From CADEED01 sp035525785 (lineage in GTDB: Bacteria; Pseudomonadota; Gammaproteobacteria; Steroidobacterales; Steroidobacteraceae), in assembly GCA_035525785.1 (NCBI GenBank), contig DATLDQ010000127.1, positions 1 to 64,000 of the forward strand: 64,000 bases of DNA, in the 5' to 3' direction. The number at the start of each line of letters is the position of its first letter. The stretch's first letter is position 1. Below the pieces are notes generated by a model that was not told the DNA's origin, did no database searches, and was given only the letters and a program-made list of their open reading frames with translations. A program made the position numbers and the translations under genes. Below, in pieces: positions 27,632 to 35,865 of the stretch.

Positions 27632-28267
27632 TCACTCCTTCTTGAGAGCGACCCAGGCCACCGGGATCAGCGACACCACCACGATGCCGATGGTCACGAG
27701 CCCGAAGTTGTCCTTGATGAATGGGATGTTGCCGATGAAATACCCGGCCCAGGTGAACAGCAACACCCAGCACACGCCGCCGATGACGTTGAAAGTCTGG
27801 AAGCGCGCGTACGGCATCCGTCCTACACCCGCGACGAACGGCGCACAGGTGCGCACGATGGGCGCGAAGCGGGACAACACGATGGTCATGCTGCCGTGCC
27901 GCTCGAAGAAGGCCTCGGTGCGTTTGAGGTATTCCACCTTGAGGAAGCGGATCTTGCCGGTGAACGCCGGCGGGCCTATCCACCGGCCGATATGGTAGTT
28001 AGTGGTATTGCCGAGGATCGCCGCCGCCGCCAGCGACACCGACAGCCAGAGCGGCGAGAGCGTGTTGCTGGTATCGACCGCGGCGAGCGCGCCGGCCGCG
28101 AACAGCAGCGAGTCGCCGGGCAGGAACGGCGTCACGACGAAACCTGTTTCCGCGAACACGATCAGGAACAGGATGAGATAGACCCAGAAGCCGTAGTCGG
28201 TGAGCAGTTCGACCAGGTGGTCGTCGAGGTGCAGGATGAGATCGACGAACCACGAAACTATTTCCAT
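27632..28267 (-). CDS. DedA-family (SNARE-associated) membrane protein
   Basis: A 211-residue DedA membrane protein; members recycle undecaprenyl phosphate or phospholipids across the inner membrane. Motifs: ETGFVVTPFLPGDSLLF near residue 40 and the family arginine motif SRFAPIVRTCAPFVAGV. Its start overlaps the ctpA stop by ten bases. The envC/ctpA neighbourhood fits a role in envelope lipid-carrier supply, though this is inference. Confidence 0.9.
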   Translation of the reverse strand: MEIVSWFVDLILHLDDHLVELLTDYGFWVYLILFLIVFAETGFVVTPFLPGDSLLFAAGALAAVDTSNTLSPLWLSVSLAAAAILGNTTNYHIGRWIGPPAFTGKIRFLKVEYLKRTEAFFERHGSMTIVLSRFAPIVRTCAPFVAGVGRMPYARFQTFNVIGGVCWVLLFTWAGYFIGNIPFIKDNFGLVTIGIVVVSLIPVAWVALKKE

Positions 28268-29544
28268 GCGGGAGTCATCGCCGTGAGGCCGGCGCCGGCC
28301 TTGTCGCGACCACGGGGTTGGCGACCCTTGAGCAGCTCGAGCGCCGCGTGCACGCCCGCGTCATGCGCACCCAGCGAAGCGCGCACGCCCGCCTCGTCGA
28401 GATCGAGTGGCACCCCGTCGACCTGATCGCAGAGGTGATCGGGCTCGATGCCGCGGCCCTGGATCGAGCGGCCCGAGGGCGTGTGGTAGCGGGAGGTGGT
28501 CAGCTTGATGGCACGCCCGCCGGAGAGCGGCATCACGGTCTGCACCGAGCCCTTGCCGAACGTGCGACGGCCGAGGAGCACCGCGCGGTGATGATCCTGC
28601 AGTGCGCCAGCAAGGATTTCCGCCGCGGAGGCAGTCGTGCCGTTGACCAGCACCACCACGGGTACGCCGGGCAGCACGTCGCCGGGCGTCGCCTGCATGG
28701 TGAAGCGGGCCGATGGCGTGCGGCCATCGGCGCTGACGATGATGCCGTCCTCCAGCAGCTGGTCCGCGACTTCCACCGCCGACTCGAGCACTCCGCCCGG
28801 GTTGTTGCGCAGGTCGATGATCACACCGCGCGGCTTCGCGCCGAGCTCGCGCCGCAGCCGCGTGATTGCGGTGGCGAAGTCGCCTGCGGTGGTCTCGCTG
28901 AACGTCGTGATGCGCGTATAGCCGTAGCCACCCTCGAGTGGGACGGCGGCGACGCTGTGCACATCCACCTGCGCACGCTCAACGGTGAACTCGAGCGGCA
29001 GCGACTGGCCCACCCGCGTCACGGCCAGGCGCACCGTCGAGCCGCGCGGCCCACGCATGCGCGCCATGGCTCCGTCGAGATCGGAGCCCACGGGCGTGCC
29101 GTCGATGGCGGAAATCATGTCGCCGCTCTGGATGCCAGCCACTGCGGCCGGCGAATCACGGAAAGGACGCACCACGCGCAGCGCGCGATCGGCCGTCGAG
29201 ACTTCGATGCCGATGCCGGCATACGTGCCCGCCGTGCTCACGCGCAGGTCGGCGTACTCCTCGGCATCCAGGTAAGAAGAATAGGGATCGAGGCCACTGA
29301 CGATGCCGCGCAGCGCGTCGTCGATGAGCTCGGGCTGCTTGATCTCCTGGACGTAATCGCGGCGTACGCGTTCCATGACTTCGGCGAGCTGTGCGGACTC
29401 CGTGGCACTCAAGGGACCGGGTGTCGAAGTGGTCGCCTTGGTCGCGGCAATGGCGGGCGCGGGCTGCGCGTCGCGGTGCGCGAGGACGCTGCCGCCGAGC
29501 GCGATGAGAAACCCGATCACGATGCCGGCCAGCAGCAGTTTCAT
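28258..29544 (-). CDS. ctpA: C-terminal processing protease (S41, CtpA-like)
   Basis: A 428-residue exported serine protease with a hydrophobic N-terminal helix (AGIVIGFLIALGGSVLA), a PDZ domain at about residues 100-180 (YAGIGIEVSTAD...GDMISAIDG), and an S41 catalytic domain with the nucleophile in NGTTASAAEI and general-base Lys in RTFGKGSVQ. Such proteases trim lipoproteins and control peptidoglycan hydrolases. Usually directly downstream of envC; here a GGDEF/EAL gene lies between them. Confidence 0.92.
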   Translation of the reverse strand: MKLLLAGIVIGFLIALGGSVLAHRDAQPAPAIAATKATTSTPGPLSATESAQLAEVMERVRRDYVQEIKQPELIDDALRGIVSGLDPYSSYLDAEEYADLRVSTAGTYAGIGIEVSTADRALRVVRPFRDSPAAVAGIQSGDMISAIDGTPVGSDLDGAMARMRGPRGSTVRLAVTRVGQSLPLEFTVERAQVDVHSVAAVPLEGGYGYTRITTFSETTAGDFATAITRLRRELGAKPRGVIIDLRNNPGGVLESAVEVADQLLEDGIIVSADGRTPSARFTMQATPGDVLPGVPVVVLVNGTTASAAEILAGALQDHHRAVLLGRRTFGKGSVQTVMPLSGGRAIKLTTSRYHTPSGRSIQGRGIEPDHLCDQVDGVPLDLDEAGVRASLGAHDAGVHAALELLKGRQPRGRDKAGAGLTAMTPAWK

Positions 29545-29572
29545 GGGCCCGGATCGTATCCTAATTAATGAC

Positions 29573-31789
29573 TTAGCTGCCCGTGTGTCGCGAAGGCTCT
29601 TCGGTCATGAATGCGCCGGGCGTGGCTGCGGCGAGCACCGGCAACACCTCGAGCACTTCGGCCACGGGGACGGGACGCGCGATGGCGAATCCCTGGCCGT
29701 AGTCGACGCCCAGTGAGCGGACCCGCGTGCGGATCTCCTCTGTCTCGACGTACTCCGCGACGGTGGTGATGTTCATGGCGCGCGCGAGCTGCGCGATTGC
29801 CCGCACCATCGATTCGGCGCGCTCGTCACGCAGGATGTCGCGCACGAAGCTGCCGTCGATCTTGAGCATGGATACCGGCATCGAGCGCAGGTACGAGAGC
29901 GACGACAGCCCGGTGCCGAAATCATCCAGCGCCACGCCGCAGCCGAGCTTGCGCAGACGTTGCATGAGCTTTTCGGCATCGTTGATGCTCGACACCGCCG
30001 CGCTTTCCGTGAGCTCGAAGCAGAACACCGCCGGGTTGATGCGGCTGGTCTCGATGCTGCGGATCACGTAGTCGGCGAACTCTTCGTCATGCAGCGACTG
30101 GCCGGAGAAGTTGATCGTGAAGCACACCGGGGCGTTGATCAGCAGCTCGCGCCGCGGACGCAGCATCTCGATGACGCTCGCGATCACCCAACGGTCGATG
30201 GTCGGCATCATCTGATAACGCAGTGCCGCCGAGAGGAAGCGATCCGGACCGATGGTGTTGCCATCGGGGTCGAGCATGCGCAGCAGCAGCTCGTAGTGAG
30301 GCCGCGCGCGCGACCCGTTGGCCAGGTTCGACGTGAAAGGCGCGATCAACTGCGCCTCGAGCCGCAGGCGGTTTTCCGCCAGCGCACCGCGCACGTCGGT
30401 TGCGACGTTGATGTCGGTGAAGCGTCGGATGATCGAGACGTCGTTCTCCTGGAACGTCTCGAGTCGGTTGCGGCCGCGGTCCTTGGCCGCCTTGCAGGCG
30501 GATTCGGCCTCGGCAAGCGAGCGGCCGAGCTCGCCATCGCGTCCGCTGAACGGCGTGACGCCGAGGCTGATGGACAGGCGGTAACGCGCGTCCACATGCG
30601 CGGTAGATAGACGGGTGACGCCTTCGCGCAGGCCTTCACCGAACATGGCGGCCTCGTCCATCTCCGAAGGCATGACCACCGCGAAGCGGTCGCCCGAGAT
30701 GCGCGCGGCGAAGGAACTTGCCGGCAGATGTTTGCGCAGGAGATCGCCGATCTGCGCGATGGCCTGGTCGCCCACGTGCATGCCGAAGTTTTCGTTGATG
30801 ACGTGCAGCTCGTCGATGTCCACGTACAGCAGGCTCCAGCGCTGCACGCGCGCCCCGGCCTCGGCGAACATCAGCTTTACGCGCTGCTCGAGCGCCGCGC
30901 GGGTGAGGAGCCCGGAGAGCGTGTCGTAACTGGTCTCGATGCTGGCGGCGACCTTGTGCGCGACCAGGTCCGCGAGGTGCACATCGCGGCCGACGAACTC
31001 GGGCGCCTCGAGCTTGCGGAACAGCGCGAGCACGCCGGAGGTGCGGCCCGAACCCTGCCGCAGCGGGCAAGCAAGGATGCGATACGGGATGGCGACCTGT
31101 CCGGCCTGGGTCGCGATGCGGTTGATGACCAGCGGATCGCGACGTGTCTGCGTGATGGCCAGCAGCTGGCGCTGCGTGCGCTGCAGGATCGTGGTGTCGT
31201 GATTGTCGGGAAACGTGAGCGTCAGGCCCTTGTCCGGCACCACGATGCCGGCGAGCACGCACTTGAGATGGTTGGCCGCGTTGGCGAGCAGACTCTGCAG
31301 ATCGTCGGAACCGCCGACCTTGGGATGGCTGCCCGTGACGGAGAGCAGCAGCTCGAGATCCTTGTCGCGCGCCGTCAGCGATTCGTTGAGCTGGTCGATG
31401 CTCGCGCGTGCGAGAAGGTCGCGACGCAGGAGCTCGATCGCGGGCCTGAGCTGCTCGTGCACGAACGAGTACGGCAGCACCGCCGTCTCCGATGCCGGCC
31501 GGTTGCAGACCACGGCGGCAATGGCGGCGACCACTCCCGCCGAGTCGCGCAGCCAGAATAGATAGGCCGGCCCCTCGTCGGGAAGCGCGCAATGCTGGCC
31601 GGCCCCGTCCCGATCGCTTTCGAGATGCGAGATGGCCTCCAACACCACGGCGAAGAGATCCGGGTTGACGCTCGCCGCACTGCTCCACAGCAACTTGCCC
31701 GAGCTGTCGAACAGGTTCACCGAGGCCGCGCGCGGCAACAGCGAACGCACCAGCTGGGCGTAGGGCTCCATGGAGGATTCGAAGGACAT
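29573..31789 (-). CDS. GAF-GGDEF-EAL cyclic-di-GMP protein with degenerate GGDEF
   Basis: A protein of about 738 residues from ATG 31789. An N-terminal sensor region with a GAF-like part (residues 150-290) is followed by a GGDEF domain whose signature reads SGDRF, so cyclase activity is doubtful, and an EAL domain from about 480. The EAL signature reads ELL, but the metal-site residues appear kept: NFSGQSL, ELTESAA, DDFGTGLSSL, LKIDGSFV and the Glu in EYVETEE. It probably degrades or senses c-di-GMP. A TTG upstream could be the real start. It is inserted between envC and ctpA. Confidence 0.85.
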   Translation of the reverse strand: MSFESSMEPYAQLVRSLLPRAASVNLFDSSGKLLWSSAASVNPDLFAVVLEAISHLESDRDGAGQHCALPDEGPAYLFWLRDSAGVVAAIAAVVCNRPASETAVLPYSFVHEQLRPAIELLRRDLLARASIDQLNESLTARDKDLELLLSVTGSHPKVGGSDDLQSLLANAANHLKCVLAGIVVPDKGLTLTFPDNHDTTILQRTQRQLLAITQTRRDPLVINRIATQAGQVAIPYRILACPLRQGSGRTSGVLALFRKLEAPEFVGRDVHLADLVAHKVAASIETSYDTLSGLLTRAALEQRVKLMFAEAGARVQRWSLLYVDIDELHVINENFGMHVGDQAIAQIGDLLRKHLPASSFAARISGDRFAVVMPSEMDEAAMFGEGLREGVTRLSTAHVDARYRLSISLGVTPFSGRDGELGRSLAEAESACKAAKDRGRNRLETFQENDVSIIRRFTDINVATDVRGALAENRLRLEAQLIAPFTSNLANGSRARPHYELLLRMLDPDGNTIGPDRFLSAALRYQMMPTIDRWVIASVIEMLRPRRELLINAPVCFTINFSGQSLHDEEFADYVIRSIETSRINPAVFCFELTESAAVSSINDAEKLMQRLRKLGCGVALDDFGTGLSSLSYLRSMPVSMLKIDGSFVRDILRDERAESMVRAIAQLARAMNITTVAEYVETEEIRTRVRSLGVDYGQGFAIARPVPVAEVLEVLPVLAAATPGAFMTEEPSRHTGS

Positions 31790-31892
31790 CAACGGCAGAA
31801 CATCGCCCAAACAATCCCTTAGGGCGTTGATGCAGTTGGCAATTGAGGAGACTGGGGCCTGACCCCCTTTGCCAGGAAATGGTGGCTGCCCT

Positions 31893-33065
31893 TTACGGGG
31901 CGGCGGTGCGAAACCAGGGTCGCGGGTCCACCGGCCGCCCGGCCTTGCGGATCTCGAAGTACAGCGCCGGGGTCTGCCGACCGCCCGAGTCGCCCACGGT
32001 GGCGATGACGTCTCCGGCGGTGACTTTCTCCCCGACTTCCTTGTACAGCCGGTCGTTGTGGCCGTAGAGGCTGAGGTAGCCATCCCCGTGATCGATGATG
32101 GTCAGCAGTCCAAGGCCCGACAACCAGTCGGCGTACACGATCCGCCCGTGATAGACGGCGCGCACCGCGGTTCCCTGGGACCCGCCTACCAGCATGCCGT
32201 CCCATTTCATGCCACCGGCCCGCACCTGGCCGTACGAGGCCAGCAACTTGCCGCTGACGGGCCAGGCCAGCTTGCCGCGCAACCTGGCGAAGGCGTCCTT
32301 GCTGTCGGTGGGGAATTTCTCGATGCGTTCGAGAGCCCGGCGCAGCTCGCGGACGAGCTTTTCGAGGCCGCCCTGCTGATCCTTGAGACGTTGAAGCTCG
32401 CGCGCGCGGTTCTTCGATTCGGTTTCGAGCGACGCGAGCGCGCGGCCGCGTCGGTCCCGGGCGGACTGGAGCTTGGCCACCTCGCCCTTTTGTTCTTCTT
32501 CCAGCGCGGTCAGGCGCTGCTCCTCGCTGGCGAGCTCGGTATCCAGCGTATCGAGCTCGGAGATGTGGCCGTTGATCGCGGCGATCTGGCTGGCGCGGGC
32601 GCGGCCGAAATACTGGTAGTAGGTCATCACGCGGCCGGCCTGGGCCGGGTCGCGCTGGTTGAGAAGTAGTTTGAGCGGCTCGTCCTGCCCGATCATGTGA
32701 GCGGCGCGGATCTGGCCGGCGAGCGCGTCGCGGTCGCGGGCCAGCGCGGCCTCTTCGGTGCGGCGCAGGGCGGCCAGTTCGGCGCGTCGGGCGGTGTGTT
32801 CGGCGCGCTCGCGGCGGAGCTTGTCCAGCTCGCCACGCGCGCTGCTCACGGATTTCTCGCTCGCCTCGATCTCGCGCGCGAGCTTGTCGCGGCGGCCGGC
32901 GTCGCGCTCCATCTCCGCCTTGACCTTGTCGATCTGGGCCCGCACGGCCTTGAGCTCCGCTTCGGCCTTGGCGGGGCTGGCTTCCTGGGCGATCGAGGTC
33001 CCGGGCAGCCCGAGCAATGGCAAGAGGAGCAGGCCGGCGGCCAGCACGAGGGAACGCATGGTCAT
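31893..33065 (-). CDS. envC: EnvC-like murein hydrolase activator
   Basis: A 390-residue periplasmic protein: signal peptide (SLVLAAGLLLLPLLGL... SIAQ), a long coiled coil over residues 25-250 with Lys/Glu heptads, and a C-terminal LytM (M23) domain. The first zinc-ligand motif of active LytM enzymes (HxGxD) is replaced by GGMKWDG, while LYGHN remains; this degenerate form is the EnvC type that activates amidases at division sites rather than cutting peptidoglycan. Starts at 33065 or 33059. Divergent from the rhodanese-like gene. Confidence 0.9.
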   Translation of the reverse strand: MTMRSLVLAAGLLLLPLLGLPGTSIAQEASPAKAEAELKAVRAQIDKVKAEMERDAGRRDKLAREIEASEKSVSSARGELDKLRRERAEHTARRAELAALRRTEEAALARDRDALAGQIRAAHMIGQDEPLKLLLNQRDPAQAGRVMTYYQYFGRARASQIAAINGHISELDTLDTELASEEQRLTALEEEQKGEVAKLQSARDRRGRALASLETESKNRARELQRLKDQQGGLEKLVRELRRALERIEKFPTDSKDAFARLRGKLAWPVSGKLLASYGQVRAGGMKWDGMLVGGSQGTAVRAVYHGRIVYADWLSGLGLLTIIDHGDGYLSLYGHNDRLYKEVGEKVTAGDVIATVGDSGGRQTPALYFEIRKAGRPVDPRPWFRTAAP

Positions 33066-33115
33066 ATTGTAGGTGCCAGCAGCCCCTGAAATAAGGCGCA
33101 AAGATTGGCGGTGGC

Positions 33116-33121
33116 TATAAT
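33116..33121 (+). promoter_or_regulatory. -10 element TATAAT before the rhodanese-grxC-secB genes
   Basis: A perfect TATAAT lies 11 bases upstream of the rhodanese ATG, which would place the transcript start only a few bases before the gene. No good -35 is visible at the right distance, so the call rests on the -10 alone. Confidence 0.4.
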
Positions 33122-33132
33122 GCGCACCCCTT

Positions 33133-33555
33133 ATGGACCGCCTCATCGAATACATCACCCATCACCCGCTGCTCGCGGGTGCCGTCGTCCTCGCGCTCAT
33201 CATCGTGGTCTCCAACGAGGCGAGGTTGCGCGCAACCGCTTTCGCGGCCGTCACCTCGCAGGAGCTGGTGCGGCTCATGAACCAGGGCGCACTGGTGCTC
33301 GACATCCGCAAGCCGGACGAGTTCGCGAAAGCGCACGTCAACGGCGCGCGACAACTCCCTTCCGACCAGATCCTCAAAGCCGGCGAGAACTTCAAGCGCT
33401 ACAAGGAAAAGCCGGTGGTGGTCATCGACGAGTCGGGCTCGCTTTCGGCGGCCGCCGTGCGTCAGCTGAACAACCAGGGGTTCACCAAGGCGTTCTGCCT
33501 GCGAGGTGGTTTCGCCGCCTGGCGCGCGGACAACCTGCCGGTGGCCAAGGCCTGA
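33133..33555 (+). CDS. Membrane-anchored rhodanese-like protein (YibN type)
   Basis: A 140-residue protein: one N-terminal transmembrane helix (LLAGAVVLALIIVVSN) and a rhodanese domain (LVLDIRKPDEFAKAHVNGARQLP). The active-site loop normally starts with Cys in C-x-x-G-x-R; here it reads DESGSLS, so the catalytic Cys is missing and sulfur transfer is unlikely. YibN-type proteins lie next to grxC and secB in gammaproteobacteria, as here (two bases from grxC). Confidence 0.88.
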   Translation: MDRLIEYITHHPLLAGAVVLALIIVVSNEARLRATAFAAVTSQELVRLMNQGALVLDIRKPDEFAKAHVNGARQLPSDQILKAGENFKRYKEKPVVVIDESGSLSAAAVRQLNNQGFTKAFCLRGGFAAWRADNLPVAKA

Positions 33556-33557
33556 CC

Positions 33558-33821
33558 ATGACCGCTCCCGCGGTGACGATGTACGCCACTGGCTGGTGTC
33601 CCTATTGCAGCCGCGCCCGCAGTCTGCTGGAGCGCAAAGGCGTGAAGGTTCAGGAGATCGACATCGAGCGGGCCCCCGAGAAGCGCACCGAAATGCAGGC
33701 GCGCAGCGGCCGGCGCTCCGTGCCCCAGATTTTCATTGGCGACCAGCACGTGGGCGGATGCGACGACCTGCATGCCCTCGAGGAAGCGGGCAAGCTCGAC
33801 GCCCTGCTCGCGGGCCGCTGA
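33558..33821 (+). CDS. grxC: Glutaredoxin 3
   Basis: An 87-residue dithiol glutaredoxin with active site WCPYC near residue 14, the cis-Pro motif VPQIFIG and the glutathione-binding GGCDDLHAL. Reduces protein disulfides with glutathione, for which gor is also in the window. Follows the rhodanese gene by two bases and precedes secB by 34. Confidence 0.94.
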   Translation: MTAPAVTMYATGWCPYCSRARSLLERKGVKVQEIDIERAPEKRTEMQARSGRRSVPQIFIGDQHVGGCDDLHALEEAGKLDALLAGR

Positions 33822-33855
33822 CCCATTTCAACCGGATTCAAGACAGGAATTGACC

Positions 33856-34335
33856 ATGGAAAATCAGACCACCCCGGTGGCGAACGAACAGAACGGCCCG
33901 ATGCTCGCGATCCAGTCGGTGTACCTCAAGGACTGCTCCTACGAGGCTCCCAAGGGCCCGCGCCTCGAAGGCAACTGGAATCCGCAGATCTCGCTGGACA
34001 TCAACACCACCGCGTCGGTGATCTCGCCCGAAGTGAACGAAGTGGTGCTCACCGTGACGGTGGGCGCCAAACAGGGTGAAGCCACCGCTTTTCTCGTCGA
34101 AGTGAAGCAGGCCGGCCTCTTTGTGATGCGCGGTCTCTCGCCCGATGACACCCGCCGCGCCATCGGCACGGTCTGCCCGAACGTATTGTTCCCCTACGCT
34201 CGCGTGGCCGTTTCTAACCTCGTGACGCAGGGTGGTTTCCCGAACTTCGTGCTGCCGCCCGTGGACTTCAACGAGCTGTTCACGCGCGGTCTCGCGCAGC
34301 AGCAGGCCCAGGCCGCCCAGGGCGCCGCGAATTGA
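33856..34335 (+). CDS. secB: Protein-export chaperone SecB
   Basis: A 159-residue tetrameric chaperone that keeps preproteins unfolded for SecA. Family segments are SVYLKDCSYEAP, the GNWNPQISLDINT strand, VKQAGLFVMRG, NVLFPYARVAVSNLVTQGGFPNFVLPPVDF, and a Gln/Ala-rich tail. Gene order grxC-secB-gpsA is conserved in gammaproteobacteria. A hairpin lies between secB and gpsA. Confidence 0.95.
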   Translation: MENQTTPVANEQNGPMLAIQSVYLKDCSYEAPKGPRLEGNWNPQISLDINTTASVISPEVNEVVLTVTVGAKQGEATAFLVEVKQAGLFVMRGLSPDDTRRAIGTVCPNVLFPYARVAVSNLVTQGGFPNFVLPPVDFNELFTRGLAQQQAQAAQGAAN

Positions 34336-34342
34336 AGGTGCA

Positions 34343-34364
34343 GCGCGGGTGATCAAACCCGCGC
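34343..34364 (+). terminator. Hairpin between secB and gpsA
   Basis: GCGCGGGT (34343-34350) pairs with ACCCGCGC (34357-34364) across a six-base loop. It starts eight bases after the secB stop and ends nine bases before the gpsA GTG. No T run follows, so it may attenuate gpsA or only stabilise the secB transcript. Confidence 0.45.
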
Positions 34365-34373
34365 GAACCCTCT

Positions 34374-35396
34374 GTGGCCAGCCTCGCGAACGAAGCACCG
34401 CAAACCGTCGCCGTACTCGGCGCGGGGTCGTGGGGCACGGCGCTGGCGATCCAGTTCGGGCGTGCCGGGCACCCGACGCGACTCTGGAGCCGAAGCGCCG
34501 CGGACGCGGCGGCCATGCGCGCCGGCCGTGAAAACCGGCGCTACCTGCCCGATGCAAAATTTCCGGACGGCATCGAGATACATGACGATCTTGCCGCCGC
34601 GGTTCGGGGCGCGGTCGCCATCATCATTGCCGTGCCCAGTCATGGGCTGCGGTCGCTGCTCGAACAGCTGAAGCCGATGCTGGCGCGCGACGCGCGGCTC
34701 GCGTGGGCGACCAAGGGCTTCGAACTCGACACGGGCAAACTACCGCACCAGGTGGCGTACGAGGTGCTGGGCGACCGGTATCCCGTGGCGGTGCTCTCCG
34801 GCCCGACGTTCGCGCGCGAAGTGGGCATCGGTCTGCCCACCGCCATGACCATCGCGTCGCCGGACGCGGAATTCGCCGCGCATCTCGCCCGAAGCCTGCA
34901 CGCAACCAATTTCCGCGCCTACACCTCCACCGACATCGTGGGCGTGGAAGTGGGCGGCGCCGTGAAGAACGTCCTCGCCGTGGGCGCGGGTCTCTCCGAT
35001 GGCCTGGGTTTCGGCGCCAACACGCGCATCGCGCTGATTACCCGCGGGCTGAGCGAGGTCACGCGACTCGGCGTCGCGCTGGGCGCACAACCGGAAACCT
35101 TCATGGGCCTCGCGGGTCTCGGCGACCTGGTGCTGACCAGCACCGACAACCAATCGCGCAATCGACGCTTCGGTCTCGCGCTGGCGGCGGGCAAAAGCGT
35201 CGAGACCGCGCTGCGCGAAATCGGCCAGGTGGTCGAGGGCTATACCGCCGCGCGCGCCGTGCATGCGGTTGCCCTGCGTGAAAGAGTCGACATGCCCATC
35301 GCGCAGGGCATCTACCGCATCCTTTACGAGAACGAGCCGGCGAAGGACGTGGTCAAAGACCTCATGACCCGCCCGATCCGCGCCGAAGTCGAGTGA
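34374..35396 (+). CDS. gpsA: Glycerol-3-phosphate dehydrogenase [NAD(P)+]
   Basis: A 340-residue enzyme making sn-glycerol-3-phosphate for phospholipids. The N-terminal Rossmann motif VLGAGSWGTALA is near residue 14, with ENRRYLP, SGPTFAREV and the catalytic GGAVKNVLAVGAGLSDGLGFGANTRAALI-like block. The start is GTG at 34374. It ends seven bases before the stop of convergent trmL. Confidence 0.94.
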   Translation: MASLANEAPQTVAVLGAGSWGTALAIQFGRAGHPTRLWSRSAADAAAMRAGRENRRYLPDAKFPDGIEIHDDLAAAVRGAVAIIIAVPSHGLRSLLEQLKPMLARDARLAWATKGFELDTGKLPHQVAYEVLGDRYPVAVLSGPTFAREVGIGLPTAMTIASPDAEFAAHLARSLHATNFRAYTSTDIVGVEVGGAVKNVLAVGAGLSDGLGFGANTRIALITRGLSEVTRLGVALGAQPETFMGLAGLGDLVLTSTDNQSRNRRFGLALAAGKSVETALREIGQVVEGYTAARAVHAVALRERVDMPIAQGIYRILYENEPAKDVVKDLMTRPIRAEVE

Positions 35397-35403
35397 TCGC
35401 GAC

Positions 35404-35865
35404 CTAGCTACTCCCCGCGAACCCCAGCTGACGCCACGCTTCGTAGACCACGATGGCGGCCGCGTTCGCGAGATTCAGGCTGCGGTTGCCAGCCCGCATG
35501 GGCAGCGACAGCACGCACTCGGCGTCGATCGTGGCCAGGACCTCGGGCGGCAGCCCGCGACGTTCCGACCCGAACAGCAGCACGTCGCCGGCCGAGAAAC
35601 TGGCGTCGACGTGGCGTCGCGCGCTACCCGTCTCGATGGCGAACCAGCGGCCCGGAAGGGCCGCGCGCGCCGCCGCGTAGTTCTCATGCACGTGCACCGT
35701 GGCCATCTCGTCATAGTCGAGGCCCGCGCGCCGCACCGACTTGCGGTCCATGCGAAAGCCGAGCGGCTTGATCAGGTGCAGCTGGCATCCCGTGTTCGCC
35801 GAGAGCCGGATGAGGTTGCCCGTGTTCGGCGGGATCTCCGGCTCGAAGACGACGACGTGGAACAT
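35404..35865 (-). CDS. trmL: tRNA (cytidine/uridine-34-2'-O)-methyltransferase TrmL
   Basis: A 153-residue SPOUT methyltransferase that 2'-O-methylates position 34 of tRNA-Leu. Motifs: PEIPPNTGNLIRLSANTG, GFRMDRKSVRRAGLDY, and the knot sequence LSLPMRAGNRSLNLANAAAIVVYE. The ATG at 35865 overlaps the stop of the upstream gene (TGATG), which indicates coupled translation with a TonB-C/Sel1 protein. Confidence 0.93.
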   Translation of the reverse strand: MFHVVVFEPEIPPNTGNLIRLSANTGCQLHLIKPLGFRMDRKSVRRAGLDYDEMATVHVHENYAAARAALPGRWFAIETGSARRHVDASFSAGDVLLFGSERRGLPPEVLATIDAECVLSLPMRAGNRSLNLANAAAIVVYEAWRQLGFAGSS

